Origin: Streptomyces sp. T12
GTDB lineage: Bacteria; Actinomycetota; Actinomycetes; Streptomycetales; Streptomycetaceae
Length of the DNA: 64,000 nt
NCBI RefSeq assembly: GCF_028736035.1
Contig: NZ_CP117866.1
Coordinates: forward strand, 8,907,001-8,971,000
Direction: 5' to 3'
In this document: one piece after another, positions 35,268-43,339 of the stretch
Layout: every line of letters begins with the position of its first letter
Position numbering within the stretch: the first letter of the stretch is position 1
Translations under genes and position numbers: made by a program
The notes under the pieces: generated by a model
What the model saw: the letters and a program-made list of their open reading frames with translations, nothing else
Told to the model about the DNA's origin: nothing
The model's database searches: none

Positions 35268-35408
35268 CTACTTGCCACTGCAGAGCGCGATGCTGAGGGC
35301 GCTCGCTCCTCCGTCACACAGCACTACGCTCAAGTTGCTGTGCCTCTTCGGCGGCTTGCCGCCAGTGGCGACAGTCGGATCGATTGCCTGCAGTTCGAGG
35401 AGTGTCAT
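35268..35408 (-). CDS. amfS: Class III lanthipeptide precursor peptide (AmfS/SapB-type)
   Basis: A 46-residue frame from ATG 35408 to TAG 35268. Leader: MTLLELQAIDPTVATGG, with the LLELQ box that class III synthetases recognise (others have FDLQ-type). Core: two exact copies of Ser-x2-Ser-x3-Cys, namely SNLSVVLC (residues 24-31) and SALSIALC (36-43), joined by DGGA and followed by SGK. This is the labionin/lanthionine pattern of SapB, AmfS and labyrinthopeptins. Its ATG overlaps the LanKC stop (ATGA) and has AGGAGG 11 bases upstream within the LanKC gene, so translation is coupled. Known: SapB and AmfS peptides lower surface tension and allow aerial growth. The leader cleavage site is not determinable here. 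Confidence 0.93.
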   Translation of the reverse strand: MTLLELQAIDPTVATGGKPPKRHSNLSVVLCDGGASALSIALCSGK

Positions 35409-38044
35409 GGAAGTTCACCTCCTCCCTGACCTCGTGGGGACGGGGGTATGTGGCCGTGCCGCGCGGCGCGTCGCTCGCTGGGAGCGAGGAACGGCAGTCG
35501 CACGGGGCTGTCGTGCAGCGCGGAGCCCACGGCGAGCAGGACGCCCGCGCTGCCGGTGGCCAGGTCGGTGGACAGGCGCATCAGCTGATCGCCGGGGAAC
35601 GCCAGGTGGCCCTGGTAGGTGAGCGCGTGCCGTGACAGCAGGCGTATGCGCTCGGCGACCACCGGGTCCCGCTGTGCGGCCGTGCCCGGAGGATACGGCC
35701 GGCTGAGACAGAGGATCATCCCGGCCATGCCCTGGAAGAGCCCCGACTGGATGAAGAACCGGGCTGTGGTCGCCTGGCGGATCGCGTCGGCGGCGGCCTC
35801 ATGGAACAGGGCGTCCTCGCGATGGGCGACGTAGTCGTCGAGCACGAGGCCGATACCCGCGCTGCCGACCCCCAGATACGGCAGGGTCCGCCAGCCCTCG
35901 TCGACTTCCATGGCCCCGCCCTCACGGACCACGCAGTGGCGCAGGTCCTGACGGAGCGCCCGGTCGGCCAGGTCGAGGAACTCCGGGTCGCCGGTGTACT
36001 CGTGCAGCCGCAGGAACATCAGGGCGGGCCCGGTCGCGCCGCGCAGCAGTCCGGCGTACGGGCTCCCGCCGTCGGCGCCCGCCGATCCGAGCCGGTCGGC
36101 GACGATGCCCGCCACCGAGAAGGCCGCGTCACGCAGCGCGGGGTCACCGGTGGCCGCGGCGAAGTGCTGGAGGTTCAGGCCGATGCCCGCCAGGCCTCCG
36201 TAGAGGTCGGTCCCCAGCTGCTGCCACTGCTCGCCCAGAGCCATGTCGAGGACCTTCATCGCCACGTCGCGGTGGCCGAGGCGGTCGAGCACGTAGGCGA
36301 TGCCGTGCAGGCCGTCGTAGAAGCCGAGGCGCATTCCGGGCTCGGGGTGCAGGGCATGCCGTACGAGCCACTCCTCGTGGTCCGGGTAGCGGCCGGCACC
36401 GACGGCGTCCAGCGCGTACAGCACGCCCGCCGCGCCGTGCGCGAGGCCCAGGCCCCCGCCCGAGGTGGCGAACTGCTCGACGTCACCCGGGAAGAGCCGG
36501 TCGTCACGGTCCGGTGTGGCGGACGCCAGGATGGCCGCGGTCATGGACTCGCGTGTGCGTATCCAGCCCTGGCGGTCCGGTTCCAGCCACGCCTGCGTGC
36601 CGGAGCCTGCCCGTGTGCCGGCGCCTTCCCCGGCGATCACTCGCACCGCGTCGTCGAAGAATCCACGGGGAACCGGGAAGGTCCGGGAGATCTCGTCGGC
36701 GAACTGCCGTGCCTTTCCCGCGTCGATCGGGAACAGGCCGGTGAGCGGCAGGAACAAGAAGAAGCGCAGGCAGGCGAATGCGTAGCGGTCGATGTCGATA
36801 CCGGTCCGGCCACTGGGGACCACGAAGCCGGGGGCGGCGAGGCGCTGGTCCCCCTGGTCGGTCACGTCAGCCGCGCCCTCGAAGTCGATCAGCACCACCC
36901 GGCCGTCGGGGCGGACCAGCATGTTGTCGGCATGGAGATCGCCGACGATCATGCCCCTGCCGTGCACGGCGTCGACGGCGCTCTCGACCTTGTCCAGCAT
37001 GTCGACGGCCCACGAGGTGTAGGCGACGGTGTCCATGTCCTCGGTCTCCGGCAGGACCAGGGGACATCGCTCGACGAAGAGGCTGTTGAGCGTCGGCCCG
37101 TCGACGAACTCCTCGACCAGGAAGTGATGTTCCCCCAGGACGAAGTGGTCGAGCAGAGCGGGCACGCAGTCGAGCCCGCGCAGTCGTTCGAGGGCTTCCC
37201 GCTCGCGGCGTTGCCTGGTGACCGCGTCCGCGCAGTCCAGGGTCAGCCCCGCGTACGGCCGGGCCTCCTTGAGCACGACCCGCTGTCCCGTTCGTATGTC
37301 CTGACCGGTGTAGAGGCCACCCCCATTGGAGAAATGCAGGGCGCTCTCGATGCGGTAGGGCAGGCCGGCGACGGTCGTGCTGTTGCGTGCGGTGAGGTGG
37401 GGTTCGAGGAAGGCGGGCAGCGTCACCCAGTCCGGCACCCGGAACGCGGGTCCGCGCACATCGGGCACGAGCCGGCCGGACGCGTCCTCGATCGCCGGCA
37501 CCAGCTCCCCGTCGGGGGACACACAGGTCCGGAGGGCGAACCCGCCGTACCTGACGTACAGCGGACCGGATCCCCAGCGCAGATCACTGAGGACGTACGG
37601 GCCTGGCCGGCCGGCCAGGACGGAGCCCAGCTCGTGGAGGACCGTCTCGAGCTGGGCCTCGTCCGCCGGATAGATCGTCACGAACTTGCCGCTGGCTTCA
37701 CGCGGGGCGTACTTCGCGTTGGAGAGGAGGAGGTTGTCCTCGCTGGGAAGAAACTTGAAGGCGACCCGGCGGGGGACGCAGTAGTCCCACACGGCGGTGA
37801 GGGTGTTCCGCGCGTCGTCGAGGCACGCCGATACGTGGATCTTCCAGCCCTGTAGGGGGAGGTCCACACCCTCGGGAGTGAGAACCACCCAGCTGTCCAG
37901 ATCCGACCGCACCCACCCGTCCGGAGCCGGACACCGGGCCAGCTCGAAGTCGTCACTGCCACCCTTCGCACGAGCAGGCGTGTCGTAGAAGTCCGGGTCG
38001 ATGAGGCAGTAGGCCTCGTAGCGCATATCCACGGGGGTCACCAC
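35405..38044 (-). CDS. amfT: Class III lanthipeptide synthetase LanKC (AmfT/RamC)
   Basis: 879 residues in three parts: N-terminal phosphothreonine/serine lyase (about 1-225, starting near MRYEAYCLIDPDFYD), Ser/Thr kinase (about 230-500) with the ATP Lys in RVVLKEARPY (residue 259), catalytic MIVGDLHADNMLV (Asp369) and metal LIDFEGAAD (Asp387), and a LanC-like cyclase (about 530-870) with repeated GG-type helical hairpins (LAHGAAGVLYAL, DGLHGIAYVLD, GGLAGIGLNL, GSAGIGLVLD). The zinc Cys-His-Gly motif of class I/II LanC is absent, as expected for class III. It phosphorylates, eliminates and cyclises Ser/Cys in AmfS. GTG 38044 is the longest start; GTG 38032 or ATG 38026 fit the family N-terminus equally well. 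Confidence 0.92.
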   Translation of the reverse strand: MVTPVDMRYEAYCLIDPDFYDTPARAKGGSDDFELARCPAPDGWVRSDLDSWVVLTPEGVDLPLQGWKIHVSACLDDARNTLTAVWDYCVPRRVAFKFLPSEDNLLLSNAKYAPREASGKFVTIYPADEAQLETVLHELGSVLAGRPGPYVLSDLRWGSGPLYVRYGGFALRTCVSPDGELVPAIEDASGRLVPDVRGPAFRVPDWVTLPAFLEPHLTARNSTTVAGLPYRIESALHFSNGGGLYTGQDIRTGQRVVLKEARPYAGLTLDCADAVTRQRREREALERLRGLDCVPALLDHFVLGEHHFLVEEFVDGPTLNSLFVERCPLVLPETEDMDTVAYTSWAVDMLDKVESAVDAVHGRGMIVGDLHADNMLVRPDGRVVLIDFEGAADVTDQGDQRLAAPGFVVPSGRTGIDIDRYAFACLRFFLFLPLTGLFPIDAGKARQFADEISRTFPVPRGFFDDAVRVIAGEGAGTRAGSGTQAWLEPDRQGWIRTRESMTAAILASATPDRDDRLFPGDVEQFATSGGGLGLAHGAAGVLYALDAVGAGRYPDHEEWLVRHALHPEPGMRLGFYDGLHGIAYVLDRLGHRDVAMKVLDMALGEQWQQLGTDLYGGLAGIGLNLQHFAAATGDPALRDAAFSVAGIVADRLGSAGADGGSPYAGLLRGATGPALMFLRLHEYTGDPEFLDLADRALRQDLRHCVVREGGAMEVDEGWRTLPYLGVGSAGIGLVLDDYVAHREDALFHEAAADAIRQATTARFFIQSGLFQGMAGMILCLSRPYPPGTAAQRDPVVAERIRLLSRHALTYQGHLAFPGDQLMRLSTDLATGSAGVLLAVGSALHDSPVRLPFLAPSERRAARHGHIPPSPRGQGGGELP

Positions 38045-38320
38045 ATTCTCTGCTCATGGGCTCGCGGGCCCGTGGACAGACAATTGCTCCGACGGTCCGA
38101 GGACCGTTTTCGGGAGCTCAGGGGGGACATTCACCCGGGATCACTACCGAGGATTGCAGACTCCGCCCGCAGTGGAACACCACCGTTCCTCACGCCTGCG
38201 CGGTGAGACCGTCTCCTCGGGGCCGGGAGAAACGAGGGCCCACCCCGGCCGTTCGTATGCGGTGGGTTACGGTCTCGCGGTCGTTGGCTGTGCTCGCGGC
38301 CTGGCTTCTACCGTGGATGC
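38045..38320. promoter_or_regulatory. Divergent control region of the lanthipeptide operon and the FAD monooxygenase
   Basis: 276 bases without a gene. ACGGTCC-GA-GGACCGT (38092-38107) is a perfect 7-2-7 inverted repeat, 48 bases upstream of the LanKC start, and is the best operator candidate for the regulator encoded at 30960 or a global developmental regulator. On the plus strand, TTGGCT (38284-38289), a 19-bp spacer and TACCGT (38309-38314) lead, 6 bases later, directly into the monooxygenase ATG at 38321 (leaderless type). No clear -10 is visible for the LanKC side. Confidence 0.5.
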
Positions 38321-39850
38321 ATGCCGGTATCGCTGGATGTACTGCTGGTGGGCGCGGGGCCCACAGGGCTCGCGCTCGCCGCGCAACTGCGCGCCTACGG
38401 CATCACGTTCCGCCTCGTCGACCGCTCCCTCGACCGGGTGCGCGAGTCCCGGGCGCTCGGCATCCAGCCCCGCACCCTGGAGGCACTGGCGGGCTTCGGC
38501 GTGACCGAGCGGCTGGTGGCCCGCGGCAACCCGGCGATGCGTGTGCGCCTGCACCTGCCCCGGCGCACGGTGTCGGTACCGCTCTTCGACATCGGGCTCA
38601 CGGACACTCCGTACCCCTTCCTGCTGTTCCTCTCGCAGGCCGAGACGGAGAGCGTCCTCGGAGAGCACCTGGCCACGCGGGGCGTGTCTGTCGAACGCGG
38701 CACGGAGCTGGTCCGGCTGGATCAGCAGGGTCCACATGCCCTCTGCCGGCTGCGCGGCCGCGACGGCACGGAGGAAGACGTGGTGGCGCGCTACGTCGTC
38801 GGCTGCGACGGCGCCCACAGCACCGTGCGAGCCCAGGCAGGCATCGACTTCGAGGGCTACGCCTATCCGCAGACGTACCTGCTCGCCGACCTGGACGTCG
38901 ACGGGCTGGAGCCGGGTGCCGTGCACACGTACATGACGGGGGCCGGCATGCTGTTCTTCTTCCCGCTCGGCTCGCCGGCACCCTGGCGGATGCTCGCCAT
39001 CCGGCCGTCCGACGCCCCGGCCGGCGAGGTGACGCTGCCGCTCCTGCAGCAGATCGCCGACCGGTACGGGGCTCGGGGACTGGTGCTGCGGGATCCGGTC
39101 TGGATGACCGACTTCCGGCTCCACAACCGCGGTGCCGCCCGCTACCGCTCCGGGCCCTGCTTCCTGGCCGGCGACGCGGCCCACATCCACAGCCCGGCCG
39201 GGGCGCAGGGCATGAACACCGGCATCCAGGACGCCCTCAACCTGGGCTGGAAGATCGCCCTCGTGTGCCGGGGCGCCGCACCGGAGGAACTGCTGGAGAC
39301 GTACGGCATCGAACGCGCCCCGGTCGGCCGCGCGGTACGGCGGTTCACCGACCGCGCGTTCGCCATCGGAGCCGGCCCCCACCCTCTCCTCCGCTTCGCC
39401 CGGGCCCGGCTCGTCCCGCGCATCGCCCCGTTGGCGGTGCGTGCGACGGCGCCCCGCAGGCGGGTCTTCCGTACCGTCTCCGAACTCGCCATCCACTACC
39501 GGCGCAGCCCGGCCTCCACCACGGGCGGACGACCACCCCGCCACGGCCCGCGAGCCGGTGACCGGCTGCCGGACCTGCCGCAGGGGCTCCAGGCCCGGAC
39601 CGCCGCCCCCGGCTGGCACCTGCTCCTCACCGGCCCACCGCACCTCTGGCCGGACCAGCGGCTCGCCCCCGTCCTGGACGGCCGGGCCGGCCTGATCACC
39701 GTGCACCGCCTCGACGACCGCGGCCCCTGGCCGGACGTCGCCCAGGGCCTCGTACGGCCCGACGGCCATGTCGGTTACGTCGCACGCGGTGCCGACCTGG
39801 AGGGGCTGCGGGCCTATGCCGCCCGCTGGCTGCCGACCGATACCGCGTGA
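38321..39850 (+). CDS. FAD-dependent aromatic monooxygenase (PheA/TfdB-like)
   Basis: 509 residues. Seen: the FAD motif DVLLVGAGPTGLALAAQLRA (about 6-25), the DG motif YVVGCDGAHSTVRAQAG (about 159-175) and the GD motif CFLAGDAAHIHSPAGAQGMN (about 280-299), in the order of class A flavin hydroxylases. The last about 150 residues form the thioredoxin-like tail found in the aromatic polyketide hydroxylase group (TAAPGWHLLLTGPP...). It is expected to hydroxylate an aromatic compound with NAD(P)H and O2. It diverges from the lanthipeptide operon; whether it contributes to that product is unknown, and class III lanthipeptides normally need no such enzyme. Confidence 0.9.
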   Translation: MPVSLDVLLVGAGPTGLALAAQLRAYGITFRLVDRSLDRVRESRALGIQPRTLEALAGFGVTERLVARGNPAMRVRLHLPRRTVSVPLFDIGLTDTPYPFLLFLSQAETESVLGEHLATRGVSVERGTELVRLDQQGPHALCRLRGRDGTEEDVVARYVVGCDGAHSTVRAQAGIDFEGYAYPQTYLLADLDVDGLEPGAVHTYMTGAGMLFFFPLGSPAPWRMLAIRPSDAPAGEVTLPLLQQIADRYGARGLVLRDPVWMTDFRLHNRGAARYRSGPCFLAGDAAHIHSPAGAQGMNTGIQDALNLGWKIALVCRGAAPEELLETYGIERAPVGRAVRRFTDRAFAIGAGPHPLLRFARARLVPRIAPLAVRATAPRRRVFRTVSELAIHYRRSPASTTGGRPPRHGPRAGDRLPDLPQGLQARTAAPGWHLLLTGPPHLWPDQRLAPVLDGRAGLITVHRLDDRGPWPDVAQGLVRPDGHVGYVARGADLEGLRAYAARWLPTDTA

Positions 39851-39894
39851 CATACGAGGTGAACGGCTCCCGGCGTTGATCCGTACCACTTTTC

Positions 39895-40389
39895 GTGCAG
39901 TCACACCGAGGAATCAGCCAAAGAATCGACCGAGGAAGCATCGGCCGTATCGCGACGGCGGCCGGCAGTCTGGGTCTTCTCCTCCTGGCAACCGCGTGCG
40001 GCGGGAGCGGGAGTGACGACGCGGGCACCGCCGCGAAGAGCAGCCCGACGAACGTCTCCGCCACCGTGGCCGGCGTCGTGGCGCCGGCGAAGGTCGAGGT
40101 GATCGCCGACCTGACGGGCTGCAAGGTCAAGATCCGGACCGACGCGGACGAACTGCGCGAGGGTGTCTGCCACACGAAGAAGGGCGACTACCTCATCACC
40201 ACGTTCCCCCAGGAGAAGTACAAGCTGACCTGGCTGGACGCGGCTGCCGTCTACGGCGGCAAGTACCTCGTCGGCCCCCGCTGGGTGGTCAGCGCGAAAC
40301 CGGCGCTGTTGGAGCGGCTCCGTCCTCAACTGGGCGGAAAGATCCAGCAGTTGCGGGGCGTGGGCCCGGCTCCCGCGCCGACCGAGTAA
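39895..40389 (+). CDS. Small secreted lipoprotein of unknown function
   Basis: 164 residues. Seen: a basic n-region (MQSHRGISQRIDRGSIGRIA), hydrophobic core TAAGSLGLLLL and a lipobox LATAC with the lipidated Cys at about residue 35, followed by a Gly/Ser/Asp linker (GGSGSDDAGTAAKSSP) and a small beta-rich domain (KVEVIADLTGCKVKIRTDAD, GVCHTKKGDYLITTFPQEKY). Two further cysteines (about 76 and 91) may form a disulfide. The start is GTG 39895. Relatives occur widely in Streptomyces without known function. The stop lies one base before the end of the converging ArsR gene. Confidence 0.8.
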   Translation: MQSHRGISQRIDRGSIGRIATAAGSLGLLLLATACGGSGSDDAGTAAKSSPTNVSATVAGVVAPAKVEVIADLTGCKVKIRTDADELREGVCHTKKGDYLITTFPQEKYKLTWLDAAAVYGGKYLVGPRWVVSAKPALLERLRPQLGGKIQQLRGVGPAPAPTE

Positions 40390-40390
40390 C

Positions 40391-40777
40391 TCACTCGGCC
40401 TCGGCCGCGTCGCTGATGCCCAGCCGCAGATGCTCCACGTGGTACACGGCCTGGTCGAGCAGCTCGGCGACATGGTGGTCATGCAGCGCGTACACGACCG
40501 ACCGGCCGCGCCGTTCACCCACCACCAGGCCCAGATTGCGCAGCAGTCGCAGCTGGTGCGAGCAGGCGGACTGCTCCATGCCCACCTCGGCGGCCAACTC
40601 CGTGGCGGGCAGCGGACCTTCGCGCAGCCGCGCCAGGATCAGCAGGCGGGAGGGGGTGGAGAGGGCCTGGAGGGTGGTGGCCACCTTGGCTACGTTGGCC
40701 GCGTCCAGGCGTACGCGCTCGGTGGCGTCCTGCGCGGTGGTGACGGCTCCATGACCCATGCCGGGTATCTTACTCAT
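40391..40777 (-). CDS. ArsR/SmtB-family metal-sensing repressor, CzrA-like
   Basis: 128 residues. The winged HTH spans about 38-97 (LQALSTPSRLLILARLREGP, ATELAAEVGMEQSACSHQLR, LVVGERRGRSVVYAL). The C-terminal helix carries LHDHHVAELLDQAVYHVEH, giving Asp100-x-His102-x10-His113-x2-His116, exactly the alpha-5 site of CzrA (Zn/Co sensor). ATG 40777 (MSKIPGMGHG) is preferred over the long upstream extension, which has no conserved sequence. The start is preceded by a matching operator (40790-40807). No metal transporter lies next to it, so its target may be itself or a distant gene. The inferred metal is Zn(II) or Co(II)/Ni(II). Confidence 0.9.
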   Translation of the reverse strand: MSKIPGMGHGAVTTAQDATERVRLDAANVAKVATTLQALSTPSRLLILARLREGPLPATELAAEVGMEQSACSHQLRLLRNLGLVVGERRGRSVVYALHDHHVAELLDQAVYHVEHLRLGISDAAEAE

Positions 40778-40781
40778 CGTA

Positions 40782-40807
40782 CATGAACGCATGAATGCCT
40801 CTTCATG
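40782..40807. promoter_or_regulatory. ArsR/CzrA-type operator
   Basis: CATGAA-N6-TTCATG at 40790-40807 is a perfect 6-6-6 inverted repeat and contains TGAA-N6-TTCA, the core of known SmtB/CzrA operators. An extra half-site CATGAA sits at 40782-40787. It is centred about 20 bases upstream of the ArsR start codon (40777) and about 130 bases upstream of the divergent Ada/AlkA gene. Confidence 0.75.
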
Positions 40808-40925
40808 TGTCGCCGGGTTCGGCTCGCGTGATCGGGCTCGGGCGATCCGGCAGCTCCCAGTACAGCCGAGGTCGATGTCGGATTCTTGCCAGCCCTGGTC
40901 GCCCCCCGTGGCCGATGCTGGACGC

Positions 40926-42416
40926 ATGCAGAAGGGGATGCACATCGACACGGAGCGCTGCGTGCGCGCCGTCCAGTCCAAGGACGCCCGCTTCGACGGC
41001 TGGTTCTTCACGGCGGTCGTGACGACCGGGATCTACTGCCGGCCCAGCTGCCCGGTGGTCCCGCCCAAGCCGGAGAACATGCGGTTCTATCCGAGCGCGG
41101 CCGCCTGTCAGCAGGCGGGGTTCCGGGCGTGCAAGCGGTGCCGCCCGGACACCAGCCCCGGTTCCCCGGAGTGGAACCAGCGCGCCGACCTCGTGGCCCG
41201 CGCGATGCGGCTGATCGCCGACGGCGTCGTGGACCGCGAGGGCGTGCCCGGCCTCGCCGACCGGCTCGGCTACAGCACCCGGCAGATCGAACGCCAGCTC
41301 CTCGCCGAACTGGGCGCGGGCCCCCTCGCCCTGGCCCGGGCCCAGCGCGCCCAGGCGGCCCGCCTCCTCATCGAGACGACGCCCCTGCCCATGGCGGACA
41401 TCGCCTTCGCGGCCGGCTTCGCCTCCATCCGCACCTTCAACGACACGGTGCGCGAGGTCTTCGCCCTCGCCCCGACCGACCTGCGCGCCCGCGCCCCCCG
41501 CAGCAAACCGGGGGCCCCGGCGAACACGGCGGGCGCCCTGACCCTGCGCCTGCCGTTCCGCGCCCCCCTCAACCCCGACAACCTCTTCGGCCACCTCGCG
41601 GCGACCGCCGTCCCCGGCGTCGAGGAATGGCGGGACGGCGCGTACCGGCGCACGCTCAGGCTGCCGTACGGCCACGGCATCGTGGCCCTGACCCCGCAGC
41701 CCGACCACATCGCCTGCCGCCTCACCCTCGGTGACCTGCGCGATCTGACCGTCGCGATCAGCCGGTGCCGCCGGATGCTCGACCTGGACGCCGATCCGGT
41801 CGCCATCGACGACCAGTTGCGTACGGATCCGCTGCTCGCCCCCCTGGTCGACAAGGCGCCCGGCCGCCGGGTCCCGCGCACGGTCGACGAGGCGGAGTTC
41901 GCCGTCCGGGCCGTGCTCGGCCAGCAGGTCTCCACGGCGGCCGCCCGCACCCACGCGGCCCGCCTGGTCACCGCCCACGGCGAGCGGGTCGACGACCCGG
42001 AGGGTGGCCTCACGCACCTCTTCCCGGCCCCTGAGGCGCTGGCTTCCGTGGCCCCGGAGTCGCTGGCGATGCCCCGCACCCGCCGCACGACATTCACGAC
42101 GCTGGTGCGTCAACTAGCTGATGGCGAAGTGCGTTTGGGGCCCGACAGTGACTGGCCGGAGACCCGAGCCCGGCTCCTCGCCCTCCCCGGCTTCGGCCCC
42201 TGGACGGTCGACGTCATCGCGATGCGCGCCCTCGGCGACCCCGACGCCTTCCTCCCGACCGACCTCGGAATCCGCCGTGCCGCCCAGGAGTTGGGCCTCC
42301 CGTCGACTCCGGCGGCCCTCACGGCCCGGGCAGCCGCGTGGCGCCCCTGGCGGGCGTACGCCGTCCAGTACCTGTGGGCGACGGACAGCCACCCGATCAA
42401 CTTCCTTCCCGTGTAA
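40926..42416 (+). CDS. alkA: Ada/AlkA fusion: adaptive-response regulator and 3-methyladenine DNA glycosylase
   Basis: 496 residues in three domains. N-terminal Ada zinc domain (about 1-80) with VTTGIYCRPSCPVVPPKPEN and FRACKRCRPDTSP, the four zinc Cys, the first of which accepts methyl groups from phosphotriesters. AraC-type HTH (about 85-185; GLADRLGYSTRQIERQLLAE, PMADIAFAAGFASIRTFND). AlkA glycosylase (about 200-490) with the helix-hairpin-helix LPGFGPWTVDVIAMRALGDP and catalytic Asp in FLPTDLGIRRAAQ. It senses and repairs alkylated DNA. ATG 40926 is used; an ATG four codons later has no spaced ribosome site. It is followed 9 bases later by Ogt, forming a repair operon. The fusion is common in actinobacteria. 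Confidence 0.93.
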   Translation: MQKGMHIDTERCVRAVQSKDARFDGWFFTAVVTTGIYCRPSCPVVPPKPENMRFYPSAAACQQAGFRACKRCRPDTSPGSPEWNQRADLVARAMRLIADGVVDREGVPGLADRLGYSTRQIERQLLAELGAGPLALARAQRAQAARLLIETTPLPMADIAFAAGFASIRTFNDTVREVFALAPTDLRARAPRSKPGAPANTAGALTLRLPFRAPLNPDNLFGHLAATAVPGVEEWRDGAYRRTLRLPYGHGIVALTPQPDHIACRLTLGDLRDLTVAISRCRRMLDLDADPVAIDDQLRTDPLLAPLVDKAPGRRVPRTVDEAEFAVRAVLGQQVSTAAARTHAARLVTAHGERVDDPEGGLTHLFPAPEALASVAPESLAMPRTRRTTFTTLVRQLADGEVRLGPDSDWPETRARLLALPGFGPWTVDVIAMRALGDPDAFLPTDLGIRRAAQELGLPSTPAALTARAAAWRPWRAYAVQYLWATDSHPINFLPV

Positions 42417-42425
42417 GGAAAGCCA

Positions 42426-42908
42426 GTGAAACAGCACACCGTGATCGACAGCCCGTACGGCCCGCTCACCCTCGTCGCCGAGGACGGCATCCTGTGCGGC
42501 CTCTACATGACCGACCAACGCCACCGCCCGCCCGAGGAGTCCTTCGGTGCCCGCGACGAGTCCCCCTTCGCCGAGGCCGAGGACCAGCTGGCGGCCTATT
42601 TCGCGGGCGAGTTGAAGGAGTTCACCCTCGAACTGAGCCTGCGCGGAACGCCGTTCCAGCGCCGCGTCTGGGAGCGACTGCGGGAGATCCCGTACGGCGA
42701 GACCCGCTCCTACGGCCAACTCGCCGACGCCCTCGGCAACTCCGGTGCCTCCCGCGCGGTCGGCCTCGCCAACGGCAAGAACCCGATCGGCATCATCGTC
42801 CCCTGCCACCGCGTCGTCGGCGCCAACGGCAGCCTCACCGGCTACGGCGGCGGCCTGGACCGCAAGCAGCGGCTGCTCGACTTCGAGAGCGCGGCGGTGT
42901 TGTTCTGA
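42426..42908 (+). CDS. ogt: Methylated-DNA-[protein]-cysteine S-methyltransferase
   Basis: 160 residues. Removes O6-alkyl groups from guanine by stoichiometric transfer to its own cysteine. Seen: FQRRVWERLREIPYGETRSY (about 77-96), the DNA-binding region with the Arg finger in GASRAVGLANGKNPIGIIVP (about 108-127) and the acceptor motif PCHRVVG (Cys at about residue 128). The length fits the Ogt family. GTG or ATG: the frame starts GTGAAACAGC at 42426 after AAGGAAAGCC, a good ribosome site. It is the partner of the upstream Ada/AlkA protein in alkylation defence. Confidence 0.95.
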   Translation: MKQHTVIDSPYGPLTLVAEDGILCGLYMTDQRHRPPEESFGARDESPFAEAEDQLAAYFAGELKEFTLELSLRGTPFQRRVWERLREIPYGETRSYGQLADALGNSGASRAVGLANGKNPIGIIVPCHRVVGANGSLTGYGGGLDRKQRLLDFESAAVLF

Positions 42909-42920
42909 ACCGGCGCCCGC

Positions 42921-43292
42921 TCAGCCGGCCGCCCGCTCCACCGCACCGCGCTCCACACAGAACTCATTGCCCTCCGGATCGGCGAGGACCGCCCAGCCCC
43001 TGCCGTCCGGGTTGCGGCGGTCGTCGACCAGCGTGGCCCCGAGGGCGAGCAGCCGCTCGACCTCCTCGTCCCGGGTGCGGTCCTGCGGCTGGAGGTCCAG
43101 GTGCACCCGGTTCTTGACGGTCTTGGGCTCCGGGACAGTCACGAACAGCAGGCCCGCGCCCTCGATCAGCACGTCCTCGTCACCCGGCTTGTCGTCCTCG
43201 TGCACGGGCAGGTCCAGCACCTGGGACCAGAAGCCGGCCAGGGCGTAGGCGTCGGCGGAGTCGATCGTCACATGGCGGATCGCAGAAGTCAT
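42921..43292 (-). CDS. Glyoxalase/bleomycin-resistance (VOC) family protein
   Basis: 123 residues, one pair of beta-alpha-beta-beta-beta modules. Seen: AIRHVTIDSADAYALAGFWS (about 4-23) with the first metal His, NRVHLDLQPQDRTRDEEVER (about 61-80) and WAVLADPEGNEFCVERGAVE (about 100-119) with the last Glu, a usual VOC metal triad (His, His, Glu). ATG 43292 is preceded by CAGAAT 7 bases away and by no Shine-Dalgarno sequence, so it is probably leaderless. This VOC subgroup (glyoxalase_6-like) has no assigned substrate. Convergent with ogt. Confidence 0.88.
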   Translation of the reverse strand: MTSAIRHVTIDSADAYALAGFWSQVLDLPVHEDDKPGDEDVLIEGAGLLFVTVPEPKTVKNRVHLDLQPQDRTRDEEVERLLALGATLVDDRRNPDGRGWAVLADPEGNEFCVERGAVERAAG

Positions 43293-43339
43293 GGCACGGA
43301 TTCTGATGTGTGCAGCGAGCCCCCGCACCAGCATTTCCC

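Noticed and set aside
35801..37855. Plus-strand frame of 684 codons inside the LanKC gene
   Set aside because: Antisense shadow; LanKC has kinase and cyclase motifs.
40778..41011. Longer N-terminus for the ArsR-type regulator
   Set aside because: The extra 78 codons cover the operator and the divergent leader, show no conserved features, and overlap the Ada/AlkA start.
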